From positions 1-64,000 of the forward strand of contig JALQTW010000002.1 of the NCBI GenBank assembly GCA_023263945.1: a stretch of DNA of 64,000 bases, given 5' to 3'. Numbering within the stretch: the stretch's first letter is position 1; the number at the start of each line of letters is the position of its first letter. This stretch comes from Patescibacteria group bacterium. Its GTDB lineage: Bacteria > Patescibacteriota > Gracilibacteria > Peribacterales > Peribacteraceae. The notes beneath the pieces were generated by a model. The model searched no databases and was not told the DNA's origin. It was given only the letters and a program-made list of their open reading frames with translations. Both the position numbers and the translations under genes were made by a program. Of the stretch, positions 17,647 to 26,106 are shown piece after piece.

Positions 17647-18513
17647 TTACACGACAACTCTTTTCTGCAACCCCATGAACTGATGTTTACACAGCTTGGA
17701 ACACGTCAACTGATAGTCTTTTTGACTGCATTCTTTACAGATAATGCCCGACTTTCCACACTGCACGCAGGTAATAGAAAGATCCCCGGGATCTCCGCAG
17801 TGAGGACAGAGAGAATAACGCTTCGATGGTTTCAAATCTTGATCCACCGATACACGATGATCGAACACAAAACATTCCCCTTTAAAATGCGTGTTGGGAG
17901 ATTCTTTCAAGTAATTCAGAATGCCGCCTTTTAGCTGATACACATTCGTATAGCCTGCCTTTTCCATGGCGACTGCTGCTTTTTCACAACGAATGCCGCC
18001 CGTGCAGTACATCAAAATCTTCTTATCCTTAGGCAGATCGCAAGAGGATGCAAAATCGGCAAACTCCTGGAAGCATTGCGTCTTGGGATCAATCGCTTTC
18101 TCGAACATCCCAATCGCTGTTTCATAGGTATTCCGTGCATCAATAATTGCAACATCATCATGCATCATGGCGTTCCACTCGGTAGGGGAGAGATAATGAC
18201 TTTCTTGTGGAACAATTTCTTCCTTCTTGATGGCAACAATTTCGGGACGAATCTTTACGAACCAACGGGGAAACACATGCGTTTCTGCTTCACTGTCATT
18301 CCATCGCATGTCACCAAAATGTTCCTCGATTTTTTTCTTCCACAGAGTCATTACATCATTCGTCGCACAGACGGTACCGTTGATTCCTTCCGTTGCGATC
18401 AAAACGAGCCCGCGCATGTCATGCTCTTCCCCAAATGTGTGCAATGCATCGCGAAGACGTGCGCATTCATCTTCTGTGAGCGCTTTGAACGAATAGAATG
18501 CGGTAATCTTCAT
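17647..18513 (-). CDS. trhO: tRNA uridine(34) hydroxylase TrhO (rhodanese family)
   Basis: 288 aa. N-terminal acylphosphatase-like domain (ATEGINGTV), central rhodanese domain with active-site loop YCTGGIRC, and the C-terminal cysteine-rich region (CPHCGDPGD, CVQCGKSG, CKECSQ) typical of the YceA/TrhO family. TrhO makes 5-hydroxyuridine at tRNA position 34 with oxygen. The ATG at 18513 is chosen because TGC-TATGCT on the minus strand (18521-18529) ends 7 nt before it, indicating a leaderless mRNA; longer starts would lie inside the promoter. Confidence 0.93.
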   Translation of the reverse strand: MKITAFYSFKALTEDECARLRDALHTFGEEHDMRGLVLIATEGINGTVCATNDVMTLWKKKIEEHFGDMRWNDSEAETHVFPRWFVKIRPEIVAIKKEEIVPQESHYLSPTEWNAMMHDDVAIIDARNTYETAIGMFEKAIDPKTQCFQEFADFASSCDLPKDKKILMYCTGGIRCEKAAVAMEKAGYTNVYQLKGGILNYLKESPNTHFKGECFVFDHRVSVDQDLKPSKRYSLCPHCGDPGDLSITCVQCGKSGIICKECSQKDYQLTCSKLCKHQFMGLQKRVVV

Positions 18514-18520
18514 GGAAGAA

Positions 18521-18529
18521 AGCATAGCA
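18521..18529 (-). promoter_or_regulatory. Extended -10 of trhO
   Basis: TGC-TATGCT on the minus strand, 7 nt before the trhO ATG. Confidence 0.6.
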
Positions 18530-18560
18530 AAAATTCTGCTCTCCTCATACACTGAGGTTC

Positions 18561-19403
18561 ATGGAATCTGGCTATCAAATGTTAGATTTTGGCTTTGGAA
18601 AGCGCTTAGAACAGTGGGGACCGTTTCGTCTGATACGACCGGATCCTGTAGCCATGGGCACTCCTTTTCATCAAGATATCTGGAAGTCTGCAGACGCTGT
18701 GTATGAAGGGGAGAAAGGAAAAGGGGAGTGGAAGAAGATGAAGGATCTTCCAGAGCACTGGCCTGTGACATTCGATGACCTCTCCCTCTGCGTTCGTCTT
18801 GCTCCGTATAAACATACGGGTGTCTTTCCTGAGCAACAGGAAAATTGGCGATGGACACGGGCACACGCTTCACGAAAACTTACAATCCTCAATCTCTTTG
18901 CGTATACCGGTGGTGCGAGCATGGCACTCGCAAAAGATGGTCATACTGTAACACACGTAGATAGCAGCAAACCTGCGATTGGATGGGCGAAAGAAAATGC
19001 TGTCCTCAATCATCTTCCATCTGATGCCATCCGCTGGATTCTTGATGATGCTGCGGATTTTGTACGCAAGGAAGTAAAGCGCGGAAAGATCTACGATGCC
19101 ATCATCTTGGATCCGCCTGCCTTTGGTCATTCCCCAACGGGGAAGACATGGCGTATTGAACGGGACCTTCCTCCGCTCCTGGAAGGGTGTATAAAACTTC
19201 TCTCTCCGTCTCCTGCATTTCTCATTCTCAATAGCTACAGTGAACAGACAAGGCCGGAAGAACATGCACGCTTGATTTCCTCTCTCCTCACAAAAAGGCG
19301 ACCAGAGCTTTTTTGTTCCCTGAAAGCAAAAGAACTGCCTCTGTCCGCTTCGGATGGTCGTTTACTCTCAACAGGAGTGGTTGTAAGAGCGCTTTTTTCC
19401 TAA
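18561..19403 (+). CDS. SAM-dependent methyltransferase, RlmI/RlmK-like
   Basis: 280 aa. The SAM-binding motif I is LNLFAYTGGASMALA, followed by an acidic loop (THVDSSKPAI), and the catalytic-region motif ILDPPAFGH is characteristic of the YccW/RlmI and RlmK C-terminal methyltransferases that modify 23S rRNA. The N-terminal PUA domain of RlmI is missing. The gene is divergent from trhO, and both proteins would act on RNA. Exact target not determinable here. Confidence 0.85.
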   Translation: MESGYQMLDFGFGKRLEQWGPFRLIRPDPVAMGTPFHQDIWKSADAVYEGEKGKGEWKKMKDLPEHWPVTFDDLSLCVRLAPYKHTGVFPEQQENWRWTRAHASRKLTILNLFAYTGGASMALAKDGHTVTHVDSSKPAIGWAKENAVLNHLPSDAIRWILDDAADFVRKEVKRGKIYDAIILDPPAFGHSPTGKTWRIERDLPPLLEGCIKLLSPSPAFLILNSYSEQTRPEEHARLISSLLTKRRPELFCSLKAKELPLSASDGRLLSTGVVVRALFS

Positions 19404-19451
19404 AGAAACTCCATTTGTTTGGCGCCCCTCCCTCTAGTAGGATGTGCGCAT

Positions 19452-19814
19452 ATGAAAAAACAACTCCTCTTTTGGATTCCTCATGTCCTTCTCCTCTTGG
19501 CCATGGTGGGCTCTGGCATCATGTACTTCGTGAACTCTGAAGAAGTGGCAAACGTCTTTGTGCAGCTGGGCTACCCTGTCTACACCATGTACTTCAATGC
19601 AACGGCCAAAATCCTTGGTGGTATTGCCATTGTGGTTCCACAGGTGCCTCGCTTCCTAAAAGAATTTGCGTATGCGGGTTATCTGTACATCATTCTGCTT
19701 GCAACCCAGGCAATCGCTGTTCGTCAGCCAGAAGGCATGTGGCTCATGCTCGTCTTCATCGTCATCTGGGCACTTACGTACTGGCAGTTTGTAAAGCGAT
19801 ACGGAAAGATCTAA
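19452..19814 (+). CDS. DoxX-like membrane protein
   Basis: 120 aa with four hydrophobic segments, in the arrangement of DoxX-like small membrane proteins (first span with MYFVNSEEVANVFVQLGYP, then KILGGIAIVVP). The ATG at 19452 is preferred to a longer frame from 19419. Substrates or partners are not known for most of this family. Confidence 0.8.
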   Translation: MKKQLLFWIPHVLLLLAMVGSGIMYFVNSEEVANVFVQLGYPVYTMYFNATAKILGGIAIVVPQVPRFLKEFAYAGYLYIILLATQAIAVRQPEGMWLMLVFIVIWALTYWQFVKRYGKI

Positions 19815-19833
19815 TTCTTTTCCTTCCACTTTT

Positions 19834-20076
19834 ATGGAAAAACCCTGTACATCCTGTGAAAGTTGTTTGATGCCTTTTAGTAAAGATCCCGGTGTACGCG
19901 AGTCAGATCGCTACTGTAGCTATTGCTTCAAGAACGGAAAACTCTGCTATGAAGGACATGATCTGAAAGAGTTTCAGAAGGTCTGTTATGAGTCGATGCG
20001 ATCTCACGGTATGAATCCTTTCAAGGCAAAGTTCTTCGCATGGATGATTCGCTTTGCGCCGCGGTGGAAGAAATAG
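19834..20076 (+). CDS. Putative zinc-ribbon protein
   Basis: 80 aa. Cysteine pairs CTSCESC at 5-11 and CSYC at 28-31, plus further Cys at 38 and 51, fit the short 'putative zinc ribbon' family (SCGMPF-type N-terminus, here SCLMPF). The C-terminal half is helical and basic. It begins 19 nt after the DoxX-like gene, so the two likely form one operon. Confidence 0.8.
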   Translation: MEKPCTSCESCLMPFSKDPGVRESDRYCSYCFKNGKLCYEGHDLKEFQKVCYESMRSHGMNPFKAKFFAWMIRFAPRWKK

Positions 20077-20077
20077 A

Positions 20078-20899
20078 CTATCTCTCTTTCATCCGTTTCA
20101 GCTCCGTAACAAGAATAAAGCTGACAATCACAAGAAGAAACCAGGAGCTCAAAATACTCAGGTGCACAACGCTCCATCCATTCTTCTGATGTGTGTACTC
20201 CCAAGCATGCAAAAACGTTGCGATATTTTCGGCAATCCAAATGAAAAAACAAATCAGAAGAAAGGACAGTGTGATGGGCATGGACCGTCGTTGCGTTGTT
20301 GTAAAGGAAACACGCGTTTTCCAAAAACACATGAAGAGAAGAGGAATGAGTATCCATCGAATATCCATCATGTATGCATTCGTGAAAAAATTGAGATAGA
20401 TCGCAGTGCCGAGGAGCCTGGATAGAAGTGGCCTCGGCCATGAATGCACTTCTGTACGGAAGTATCGCCAGGATTGTGTGATGAAACTTGCAACGCTTGC
20501 GTACATGAATCCGCTGAAGAGAGGCACGCCAAAGAATCTGGTATATGCAAAGGAAGGGTAGGACCAAAAGCCATGATGGACTTTAAAGATTTCCATCATG
20601 AGTCCAAGTGCATGGAAGAGGCAGATCACCTTAAGCTCATCGCGGGTTTCTAATCTTGTTGCAACCATCACGATTTGCATCAGTAAACACACAATGAAGA
20701 GGAGGTCATAGCGGGGAAGAAGGTCCGATGCGTAGTTCTGTGTGAGAAAAAGCATCGCGAAGATAAACATGGGGAAGACGCAGGACAGTGCATTTTTAAC
20801 AGTGAAGACGAAGAGCTCGTGGAGGAGTCTTTGTGCAATGCCGTGGTATGCCTTGGATGCAAATGTACGCTCAAGCCACAGAGAGATTGCGGTTTGCAT
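20078..20899 (-). CDS. DUF817 integral membrane protein
   Basis: 273 aa, about eight membrane segments. The central stretch MEIFKVHHGFWSYPSFAYTR followed by FFGVPLFSGFMYASVASF is the signature region of the DUF817 family. Function of the family is unknown. It is convergent with the zinc-ribbon gene (1-nt gap) and divergent from the AT-rich regulator gene. Confidence 0.88.
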   Translation of the reverse strand: MQTAISLWLERTFASKAYHGIAQRLLHELFVFTVKNALSCVFPMFIFAMLFLTQNYASDLLPRYDLLFIVCLLMQIVMVATRLETRDELKVICLFHALGLMMEIFKVHHGFWSYPSFAYTRFFGVPLFSGFMYASVASFITQSWRYFRTEVHSWPRPLLSRLLGTAIYLNFFTNAYMMDIRWILIPLLFMCFWKTRVSFTTTQRRSMPITLSFLLICFFIWIAENIATFLHAWEYTHQKNGWSVVHLSILSSWFLLVIVSFILVTELKRMKER

Positions 20900-20939
20900 G
20901 AGGGGGGAAGGATAGCTTTTCTTGGTTGACGTTATAAGT

Positions 20940-20966
20940 TGTCATTACTAAATTTAGTAGTTGACA
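20940..20966. promoter_or_regulatory. Palindromic operator candidate
   Basis: A perfect 14-nt palindrome TACTAAATTTAGTA (20946-20959) is flanked by TGTCA (20940-20944) and TGACA (20962-20966), giving an extended dyad that overlaps the upstream TTGACA. It is a good binding site for a dimeric regulator, possibly the winged-helix protein encoded next to it. Confidence 0.6.
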
Positions 20967-20971
20967 TTAGG

Positions 20972-21000
20972 TTGACATTAAAAAAATGATGGTTTACAAT
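20972..21000 (+). promoter_or_regulatory. Near-consensus promoter, leaderless start
   Basis: TTGACA (20972-20977), exactly 17 nt, TACAAT (20995-21000). Transcription would start at about 21007, the first base of an ATG. A second TTGACA lies at 20961. Confidence 0.8.
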
Positions 21001-21006
21001 GATTGT

Positions 21007-22023
21007 ATGGATCTTAGGCAAGAAATACTAAATCTGGTGGCTCAAAATAAAGAAGTAAGAACAAGAGAACTTGTTAAAAAGTATAAAATATCACGTCAAT
21101 ATGTTAGTAGAATCTTGCATGAATTAGTAAGAAAAGGAAATTTAGTGAAATTAGGTTCATTTCGATACGCTTATTACGTTTCTCCAGAGCATGCACAAAA
21201 ATTAAGTATAAAGATATTAAAACGCTTTAAGAATCAAAATTTAAAGGAGCATGAAGTACTCAATGATATTGAAAAGGAAAGCCCTCTTGTGAGCTCTTTA
21301 AGGGAAAATGTAAGAAGCATCTTTAACTATGCATTTTTGGAAATGTTAAATAATGCTATTGAACATTCTGAATCGGATAATATTGAATTAAGTGTAGAGG
21401 AAAATAGTAACCTTATTTTTCATATTGATGATTTTGGTATTGGTGTATTTAGAAATATAATGAGAAAAAGAAATCTAAAATCAGAATTAGAAGCAATTCA
21501 AGATCTTCTAAAGGGTAAGACCACGACTCAACCACGAGCACATTCAGGAGAAGGTATTTTTTTTACATCAAAAATTGCAGATGTATATATATTAGAAAGT
21601 TACGGATACAAACTGACTATTGATAATCTGGTTAAAGATATTTTTCTAGAAGAATTAAAACCCTCAAAAAGAGGAACAAAAGTGACTTTTCAAATTTCAT
21701 CGGATTCAAATAAACATTTGATTGACATATTCAAGAAATATCAGACTATTCCAGGAGAGCATGCATTCGACAAGACTGAAATCCAAATTAAGTTATATAC
21801 TATGGGAACCATACATATATCTAGATCTCAAGCACGAAGAGTTTTATCTGGGTTGGAAAAATTTAAAACAATTATTTTAGACTTCGATAATGTTCCTAAT
21901 GTTGGGCAGGCATTTGCAGATGAAATATTTCGTGTTTTTAAAAATAAATACCCAGAAATTGAAATAAAACCTATTAAAATGAATGAAGCTGTTCGGTTTA
22001 TGATTGGACGTGTAGGGAAATAG
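21007..22023 (+). CDS. HTH-GHKL ATPase-STAS-like (DUF4325) regulator
   Basis: 338 aa. Residues 1-58 form a winged helix (TRELVKKYKISRQYVSRILHEL). Residues 95-230 are a GHKL/HATPase domain like that of anti-sigma kinases: N box EMLNNAIEHS (112-121), DDFGIG (141-146), HSGEGIF (179-185). Residues 262-330 match the STAS-like DUF4325 domain (LDFDNVPNVGQAFADEIFR). The start at 21007 fits the promoter and excludes ATGs at 20986 and 20989. The gene is far more AT-rich than its neighbours, suggesting transfer. The architecture puts a DNA-binding domain, a SpoIIAB-like kinase and a STAS-like partner in one chain; its signal is unknown. Confidence 0.85.
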   Translation: MDLRQEILNLVAQNKEVRTRELVKKYKISRQYVSRILHELVRKGNLVKLGSFRYAYYVSPEHAQKLSIKILKRFKNQNLKEHEVLNDIEKESPLVSSLRENVRSIFNYAFLEMLNNAIEHSESDNIELSVEENSNLIFHIDDFGIGVFRNIMRKRNLKSELEAIQDLLKGKTTTQPRAHSGEGIFFTSKIADVYILESYGYKLTIDNLVKDIFLEELKPSKRGTKVTFQISSDSNKHLIDIFKKYQTIPGEHAFDKTEIQIKLYTMGTIHISRSQARRVLSGLEKFKTIILDFDNVPNVGQAFADEIFRVFKNKYPEIEIKPIKMNEAVRFMIGRVGK

Positions 22024-22074
22024 TTCTGATTTGTGATTTTTCCTTTATACTGATTTTATTCTTCCTCTCCCCTA

Positions 22075-22461
22075 ATGAAAATCCTCACCATGATTCTTCG
22101 TGTCCTTCTTGGTCTTATTCTTCTTATTCCTATCCTGGGTGCTTTTGGTGTCTTTCCTGCGCCAACAGCGGATCTTTATTCAGATCCCAATGGATGGGCA
22201 TTTATGTCTGCCCTCATCGTAACCGGCTACATGATGCCTCTTATCGGCCTTACCTGTGCTTTAGCGCTTGTACTGCTCGTGATGAATCGCACTGCTCTGA
22301 TGGCAGTCATTCTGGCTCCACTCACGTTGAATGTGATTCTCTTTCACATTTTCCTCAATGTGACGCCGGTGAGCTTGGAATCCTCCCTTGGTTGGGCGCT
22401 GTTCCTCCTCAACGCTTACTTCTTGTGGCTCAATCGCGCGAAGTATAAGACATTGTGGTAG
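22075..22461 (+). CDS. Small integral membrane protein, DoxX-like
   Basis: 128 aa with four hydrophobic spans; the pattern (N-terminal R-V-L-L-G span, third span before NRTALMAVILAPLTLN) resembles DoxX-family proteins. A TATACT box occurs upstream near 22047. Returns to normal GC after the AT-rich gene. Function unknown. Confidence 0.7.
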   Translation: MKILTMILRVLLGLILLIPILGAFGVFPAPTADLYSDPNGWAFMSALIVTGYMMPLIGLTCALALVLLVMNRTALMAVILAPLTLNVILFHIFLNVTPVSLESSLGWALFLLNAYFLWLNRAKYKTLW

Positions 22462-22531
22462 AACTCTCGCTTTCCTTTACTCTATGCAATCCTGAAAAAT
22501 TGGGTACTGAATGCTGTGATAACATACCGAT

Positions 22532-22840
22532 ATGACTTCCACAGTAGTTTCCGGTGGCACCGCACACCCAATGCCAGCGGATTTGCGCAGGGCGCTCACA
22601 AGCGACAGTTCAGCGCTGAAACAATGGGAAGACCTGACACCACTTGCGCGCAACGAATGGATTTGTTGGGTGATTTCTGTAAAGCAAGCTGAAACGCGTG
22701 AGGAGCACGTTGTGCGGGTCGTATCGGAGCTGAAAGAAGGAATGCGTCGCCCGTGCTGTTGGATGGGATGCATCCATCGCAAAGACAAGCCCATGAATGC
22801 AACGCAACAATGGATTGTAAAGAAACGATCGAAGAAGTGA
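22532..22840 (+). CDS. YdeI/OmpD-associated family protein (C-terminal type)
   Basis: 102 aa. The segment MPADLRRALTSDSSALKQW, then LTPLARNEWICWVISVKQAET, and a helical end with RVVSELKEGMRRP is characteristic of YdeI/OmpD-associated (bacteriocin-protection-like) proteins. The family is widespread and its biochemical role is unclear. Extra cysteines in PCCWMGC near residue 74-79 are unusual and could bind metal. Confidence 0.75.
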   Translation: MTSTVVSGGTAHPMPADLRRALTSDSSALKQWEDLTPLARNEWICWVISVKQAETREEHVVRVVSELKEGMRRPCCWMGCIHRKDKPMNATQQWIVKKRSKK

Positions 22841-22865
22841 ACGTGCACAGACGTCGATTCTTTCA

Positions 22866-22874
22866 TGCTACTAT
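22866..22874 (+). promoter_or_regulatory. Extended -10 of tspO
   Basis: TGC-TACTAT ends 7 nt before the tspO ATG at 22882, consistent with a leaderless mRNA. Confidence 0.5.
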
Positions 22875-22881
22875 TGCAGCC

Positions 22882-23280
22882 ATGGATACATTCACATGGT
22901 ATCAGCAGCTCATCAAACCTTCATGGGCTCCTCCATCGTACGTCTTCGGTCCGGTGTGGACTGTACTGTACATCGGCATTTTTATTTCCTTCGGGTCTGT
23001 CTTTGTAATGGCAGGCCAGAAGAAAATCGCCTTGATGATTGCAGTGCCATTTGCACTGAATCTCCTCTTTAATTTTGCATTCACCCCTCTGCAATTTGGA
23101 CTGAGAAATAATGTCCTTGCGAGTATCGATATTCTCCTTGTCCTCGCTACGCTCATCTGGGCGATGCGCGGTATCTACTCCTACGCTCCATGGGTGACAT
23201 ATGCACAGATTCCGTATCTGCTCTGGGTAGCATTTGCGACCGCCTTACAACTCACGATTACCTATCTCAATACCCCCTAA
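22882..23280 (+). CDS. tspO: TspO/MBR family protein
   Basis: 132 aa, five hydrophobic segments. The conserved N-terminal PSWAPPSYVFGPVWTVLY and the Trp/Pro-rich loops identify TspO, the tryptophan-rich sensory/peripheral benzodiazepine receptor family that binds porphyrins. The start at 22882 is supported by the family's usual N-terminus and by an extended -10 box 7 nt upstream. It begins a run of three membrane-protein genes (next ATGs at 23285 and 23677). Confidence 0.93.
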   Translation: MDTFTWYQQLIKPSWAPPSYVFGPVWTVLYIGIFISFGSVFVMAGQKKIALMIAVPFALNLLFNFAFTPLQFGLRNNVLASIDILLVLATLIWAMRGIYSYAPWVTYAQIPYLLWVAFATALQLTITYLNTP

Positions 23281-23284
23281 ATCA

Positions 23285-23680
23285 ATGTTCCTCAAACTTT
23301 ACTTCATCTCTATTCCCATTTTCTTTGCTGTCGACATGGTGTGGTTGGGACTCATTGCGAAGAATTTCTATCGGCAGCAGATCGGGTTTCTCCTGAAGCC
23401 GAATGTGAACTGGTACGCAGCGATCCTCTTCTACTTTCTCTTCCTCGCGGGTTTGGTATTCTTCGTCATTGAACCGGCGATGAAGAATCAATCCTTGTCT
23501 GAGGCAATTCTTCGTGGTGCTTTCTTTGGGCTTGTCACCTACGCCACCTACGACCTGACCAACCTTGCTGTTACCAAGGACTGGCCACTCCTTGTCACTG
23601 TTGTCGATATGGCCTGGGGAACTGCACTTGCGGCAACAGTAGCTACATTGACCTACATCATCGCTCAGAAAATCGCATGA
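23285..23680 (+). CDS. DUF2177 family membrane protein
   Basis: 131 aa, four spans. The sequence FFAVDMVWLGLIAKNFYR, RGAFFGLVTYATYDLTNLA and the C-terminal DMAWGTALAATV region identify DUF2177. It starts 4 nt after the tspO stop, and its own stop overlaps the start of the next gene, so all three genes are one operon. Function unknown; in some bacteria DUF2177 and DUF1295 genes travel with light- or oxidative-stress genes. Confidence 0.9.
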   Translation: MFLKLYFISIPIFFAVDMVWLGLIAKNFYRQQIGFLLKPNVNWYAAILFYFLFLAGLVFFVIEPAMKNQSLSEAILRGAFFGLVTYATYDLTNLAVTKDWPLLVTVVDMAWGTALAATVATLTYIIAQKIA

Positions 23681-24441
23681 TGTCTCTCTTTGTGATGATC
23701 GCTTTGGCATTGTTTTTGTATATGAACATCTGGTTTGTCATTGCAGTATTGATGAAACGAAATGACGTAGCGGATATCGCGTGGGGGCTGGGCTTCGTGA
23801 TCATGAGTTGGATTGCATTTTCACTCTCCCAATATTCAGAGCGTTCACTACTTGTTAATGGTCTTGTGACTATATGGGGAGTGCGCCTTACATGGCATAT
23901 TGCAAGACGTAATCTGAAGAAGCCGGAAGATCATCGGTACGCTGCGTGGAGGCAAGAGTGGAACTATTTTTACCTTCGCAGTTACTTGCAGGTATTCATG
24001 CTGCAAGGTCTCTTTCTCTACGTGATTCTTGTGCCTGTTCTCTTGATCCATGCGTCGGTGCCACGTCCTTTGACACCGCTTGATGGGGCAGGTGTTCTGA
24101 TCTGGTTCATTGGCTTCTTCTTTGAATCTGTTGCAGATCGCCAGTTAAGGCATTTTCTCAAAGATCCGGCGCATAGGGGCAAAATTATGGACCAAGGTCT
24201 TTGGGCATATTCCCGCCACCCGAATTACTTTGGTGAAGTTGTGCAATGGTGGGGGATTTTCTTGCTCGCATTGTCGTTACCGCATGGTTATGTCACGATC
24301 TTCGGCCCGCTCCTTATCACATGTCTTATTCTTTTCGTTTCCGGCATTCCGATGCTCGAGCAGAAATATGCCGGGAGAGCGGATTTTGAAGCATATAAAA
24401 AACATACGAGTGTCTTTTTCCCGTTACCAAAAAGAAAATAG
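23677..24441 (+). CDS. DUF1295 / steroid 5-alpha-reductase-like membrane protein
   Basis: 254 aa, about six spans. The C-terminal motif GLWAYSRHPNYFGEVVQWWG is the hallmark of the DUF1295/steroid-reductase-C/isoprenylcysteine methyltransferase-like superfamily, where it forms the NAD(P)H or SAM binding site. ATGA overlap with the DUF2177 gene indicates coupling. The substrate (a lipid or isoprenoid) is not known. Confidence 0.9.
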   Translation: MMSLFVMIALALFLYMNIWFVIAVLMKRNDVADIAWGLGFVIMSWIAFSLSQYSERSLLVNGLVTIWGVRLTWHIARRNLKKPEDHRYAAWRQEWNYFYLRSYLQVFMLQGLFLYVILVPVLLIHASVPRPLTPLDGAGVLIWFIGFFFESVADRQLRHFLKDPAHRGKIMDQGLWAYSRHPNYFGEVVQWWGIFLLALSLPHGYVTIFGPLLITCLILFVSGIPMLEQKYAGRADFEAYKKHTSVFFPLPKRK

Positions 24442-24575
24442 GTTTGGTGGACATCCTACGAAAAAGTTTACACCACTTTGAACGATTGATCATTGGGTGG
24501 GCGGAACAGATTAGAGCACCATAATTGGATGACATATTGCCTTACTCAAATGTTGTTGATTGAATTTGGCGAAAC

Positions 24576-25427
24576 TTAACTTTTGAATGTATTTTCGAGA
24601 TCGATACGCTTTTTTATTAGGCATTCATAAAATTCTCTTGCAGATTCTGCACTCTCAGTAGCCCATCCTTGTCTGATTGGCCTCACATTCATAGATTTTT
24701 TCTGAGAAATTATTACTTTAGACCACGGACCAGAGAAATCTCGATGTGACTGTTGTACAATTTCCAATGGAACTCCATAAATGCCCCCTACAATGATTGG
24801 CATGGTGCCGTCAGGCCTTTGCACGTTTCTGAGGCCGAGTAATGATGAATCACCTACATGCTTGAGACTACCAACGATTGTACCTTCAGTCATAAACAGT
24901 GTCGTTTTTCCCTGCATGATATGATTCTGTTTTTCTGGATAATGACCGGGTCTTGGGGCATCAAAAAGTGCCCAGCTGTGACGCACTTCTCCTTTGTCGC
25001 AGGTTGCTGGTGCTTTTTCTTCAAAGGACACATGGAAGTTGGGTGAAGTGATCACTTCATCTAACTCTTGCAGTTTGCTTCGTATATATTGTAGTTCAGG
25101 GATACGAGTGGTGGTATCAACAGTAGCAAGGAGAACGGGTAGAGCAGTTCTATTGTTTATGACCATTTCCATAGCTAATCGCGGAACGCGTGACTGTTCT
25201 CCGCATATGCGCTGTAGAAAACTGCATGAATGAGCAATTTTGTATTGAGCATATTGAAAGTGCACTACTTCTTCATTTAAAGCGGTAAGTAAATCAAACA
25301 GCAGAACTTCATATTTCTTCGAATACCAAGCATTTAATGAATCGATAGCAAGATCATAAGCCACAGCAAATTGACCTTTTTCAAGCATATTTTGGATAGT
25401 GTCAATGTGCATTTCTGGTGAATCCAT
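24576..25427 (-). CDS. Hypothetical protein in NUDIX/kinase operon
   Basis: 283 aa, no family recognised. The N-terminal 100 residues are helical (DTIQNMLEKGQFAVAYDLA resembles a TPR-like hairpin); the C-terminal half is beta-rich with a GKTTLFMTEGTIVGSL stretch that is not a P-loop. It begins 13 nt after the stop of the kinase-like gene, so it is the last gene of a three-gene operon on the minus strand. Base composition is more AT-rich than the flanking genes. Confidence 0.7.
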   Translation of the reverse strand: MDSPEMHIDTIQNMLEKGQFAVAYDLAIDSLNAWYSKKYEVLLFDLLTALNEEVVHFQYAQYKIAHSCSFLQRICGEQSRVPRLAMEMVINNRTALPVLLATVDTTTRIPELQYIRSKLQELDEVITSPNFHVSFEEKAPATCDKGEVRHSWALFDAPRPGHYPEKQNHIMQGKTTLFMTEGTIVGSLKHVGDSSLLGLRNVQRPDGTMPIIVGGIYGVPLEIVQQSHRDFSGPWSKVIISQKKSMNVRPIRQGWATESAESAREFYECLIKKRIDLENTFKS

Positions 25428-25440
25428 GATGCTAAGGTAG

Positions 25441-26106
25441 TTACAAATTGTCTTCTACTGCACGTATAATCTCTGTCGTTGTTTCCTCTTGATTCAGTGC
25501 TGATACATCAAGAATTACAGAATTTATGCTGTTGCTTTGAATTTCCATGATCTCTCTTACCCCCTTCATAAATAATAGATCATTTGCTGTTAGCGGTGTT
25601 TCTCCTCTGTTCACAATTCTCTTTTGCATTTCTTCTTCGTTGAGCACAAGAAGTACATGAAGATCAGGTAGGCGTAGATGTCCCATTGCCTGTTTAACGA
25701 GCTGGGTGATCCGGTCTGTGGCAGCTTCTTTGGCAATATCAGAGAATTTCTCAACACGTTTTGCCTGATATCCAATGAGCGACAGCAGGCCCCTATCGGA
25801 AAGTAGGATACCACCACGTGTCATTACTTCATGGCCACCAGACTCCACATGATAAGCCATATCTGAAATGAGGGCATAGGTATCAGCATATGGTGTTTTC
25901 TTTGTTGCATGCAGAGCGTAAAAGCGCTGCTTTTCAATAATCGACTGAATTGTTCTTCCGACTGGTGAGTTTGAAAATTCAGGGAGGATAAGTGTTTCCG
26001 TTCCATCTGCCCTTAATTTTTTCTCTAGAAGAGAAACTTGTGTGCTCTTGCCGACCGCATCAGTTCCATCCAATGCGAGCCACTTGCCAGCAAGTTTATT
26101 CTGCAT
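25441..26106 (-). CDS. Thymidylate-kinase-like protein
   Basis: 221 aa. P-loop DGTDAVGKST at residues 13-22 and the dTMP-kinase-type motif DRGLLSLIGYQ (family consensus DRY..S..AYQ, with the Tyr replaced by Gly) place it in the thymidylate/nucleoside monophosphate kinase superfamily. The LID arginine pattern is not clear. It overlaps the upstream NUDIX gene by 11 nt. It may be the cell's dTMP kinase or a specialised nucleotide kinase; the substituted motif and operon context favour a specialised role, but this is uncertain. Confidence 0.82.
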   Translation of the reverse strand: MQNKLAGKWLALDGTDAVGKSTQVSLLEKKLRADGTETLILPEFSNSPVGRTIQSIIEKQRFYALHATKKTPYADTYALISDMAYHVESGGHEVMTRGGILLSDRGLLSLIGYQAKRVEKFSDIAKEAATDRITQLVKQAMGHLRLPDLHVLLVLNEEEMQKRIVNRGETPLTANDLLFMKGVREIMEIQSNSINSVILDVSALNQEETTTEIIRAVEDNL

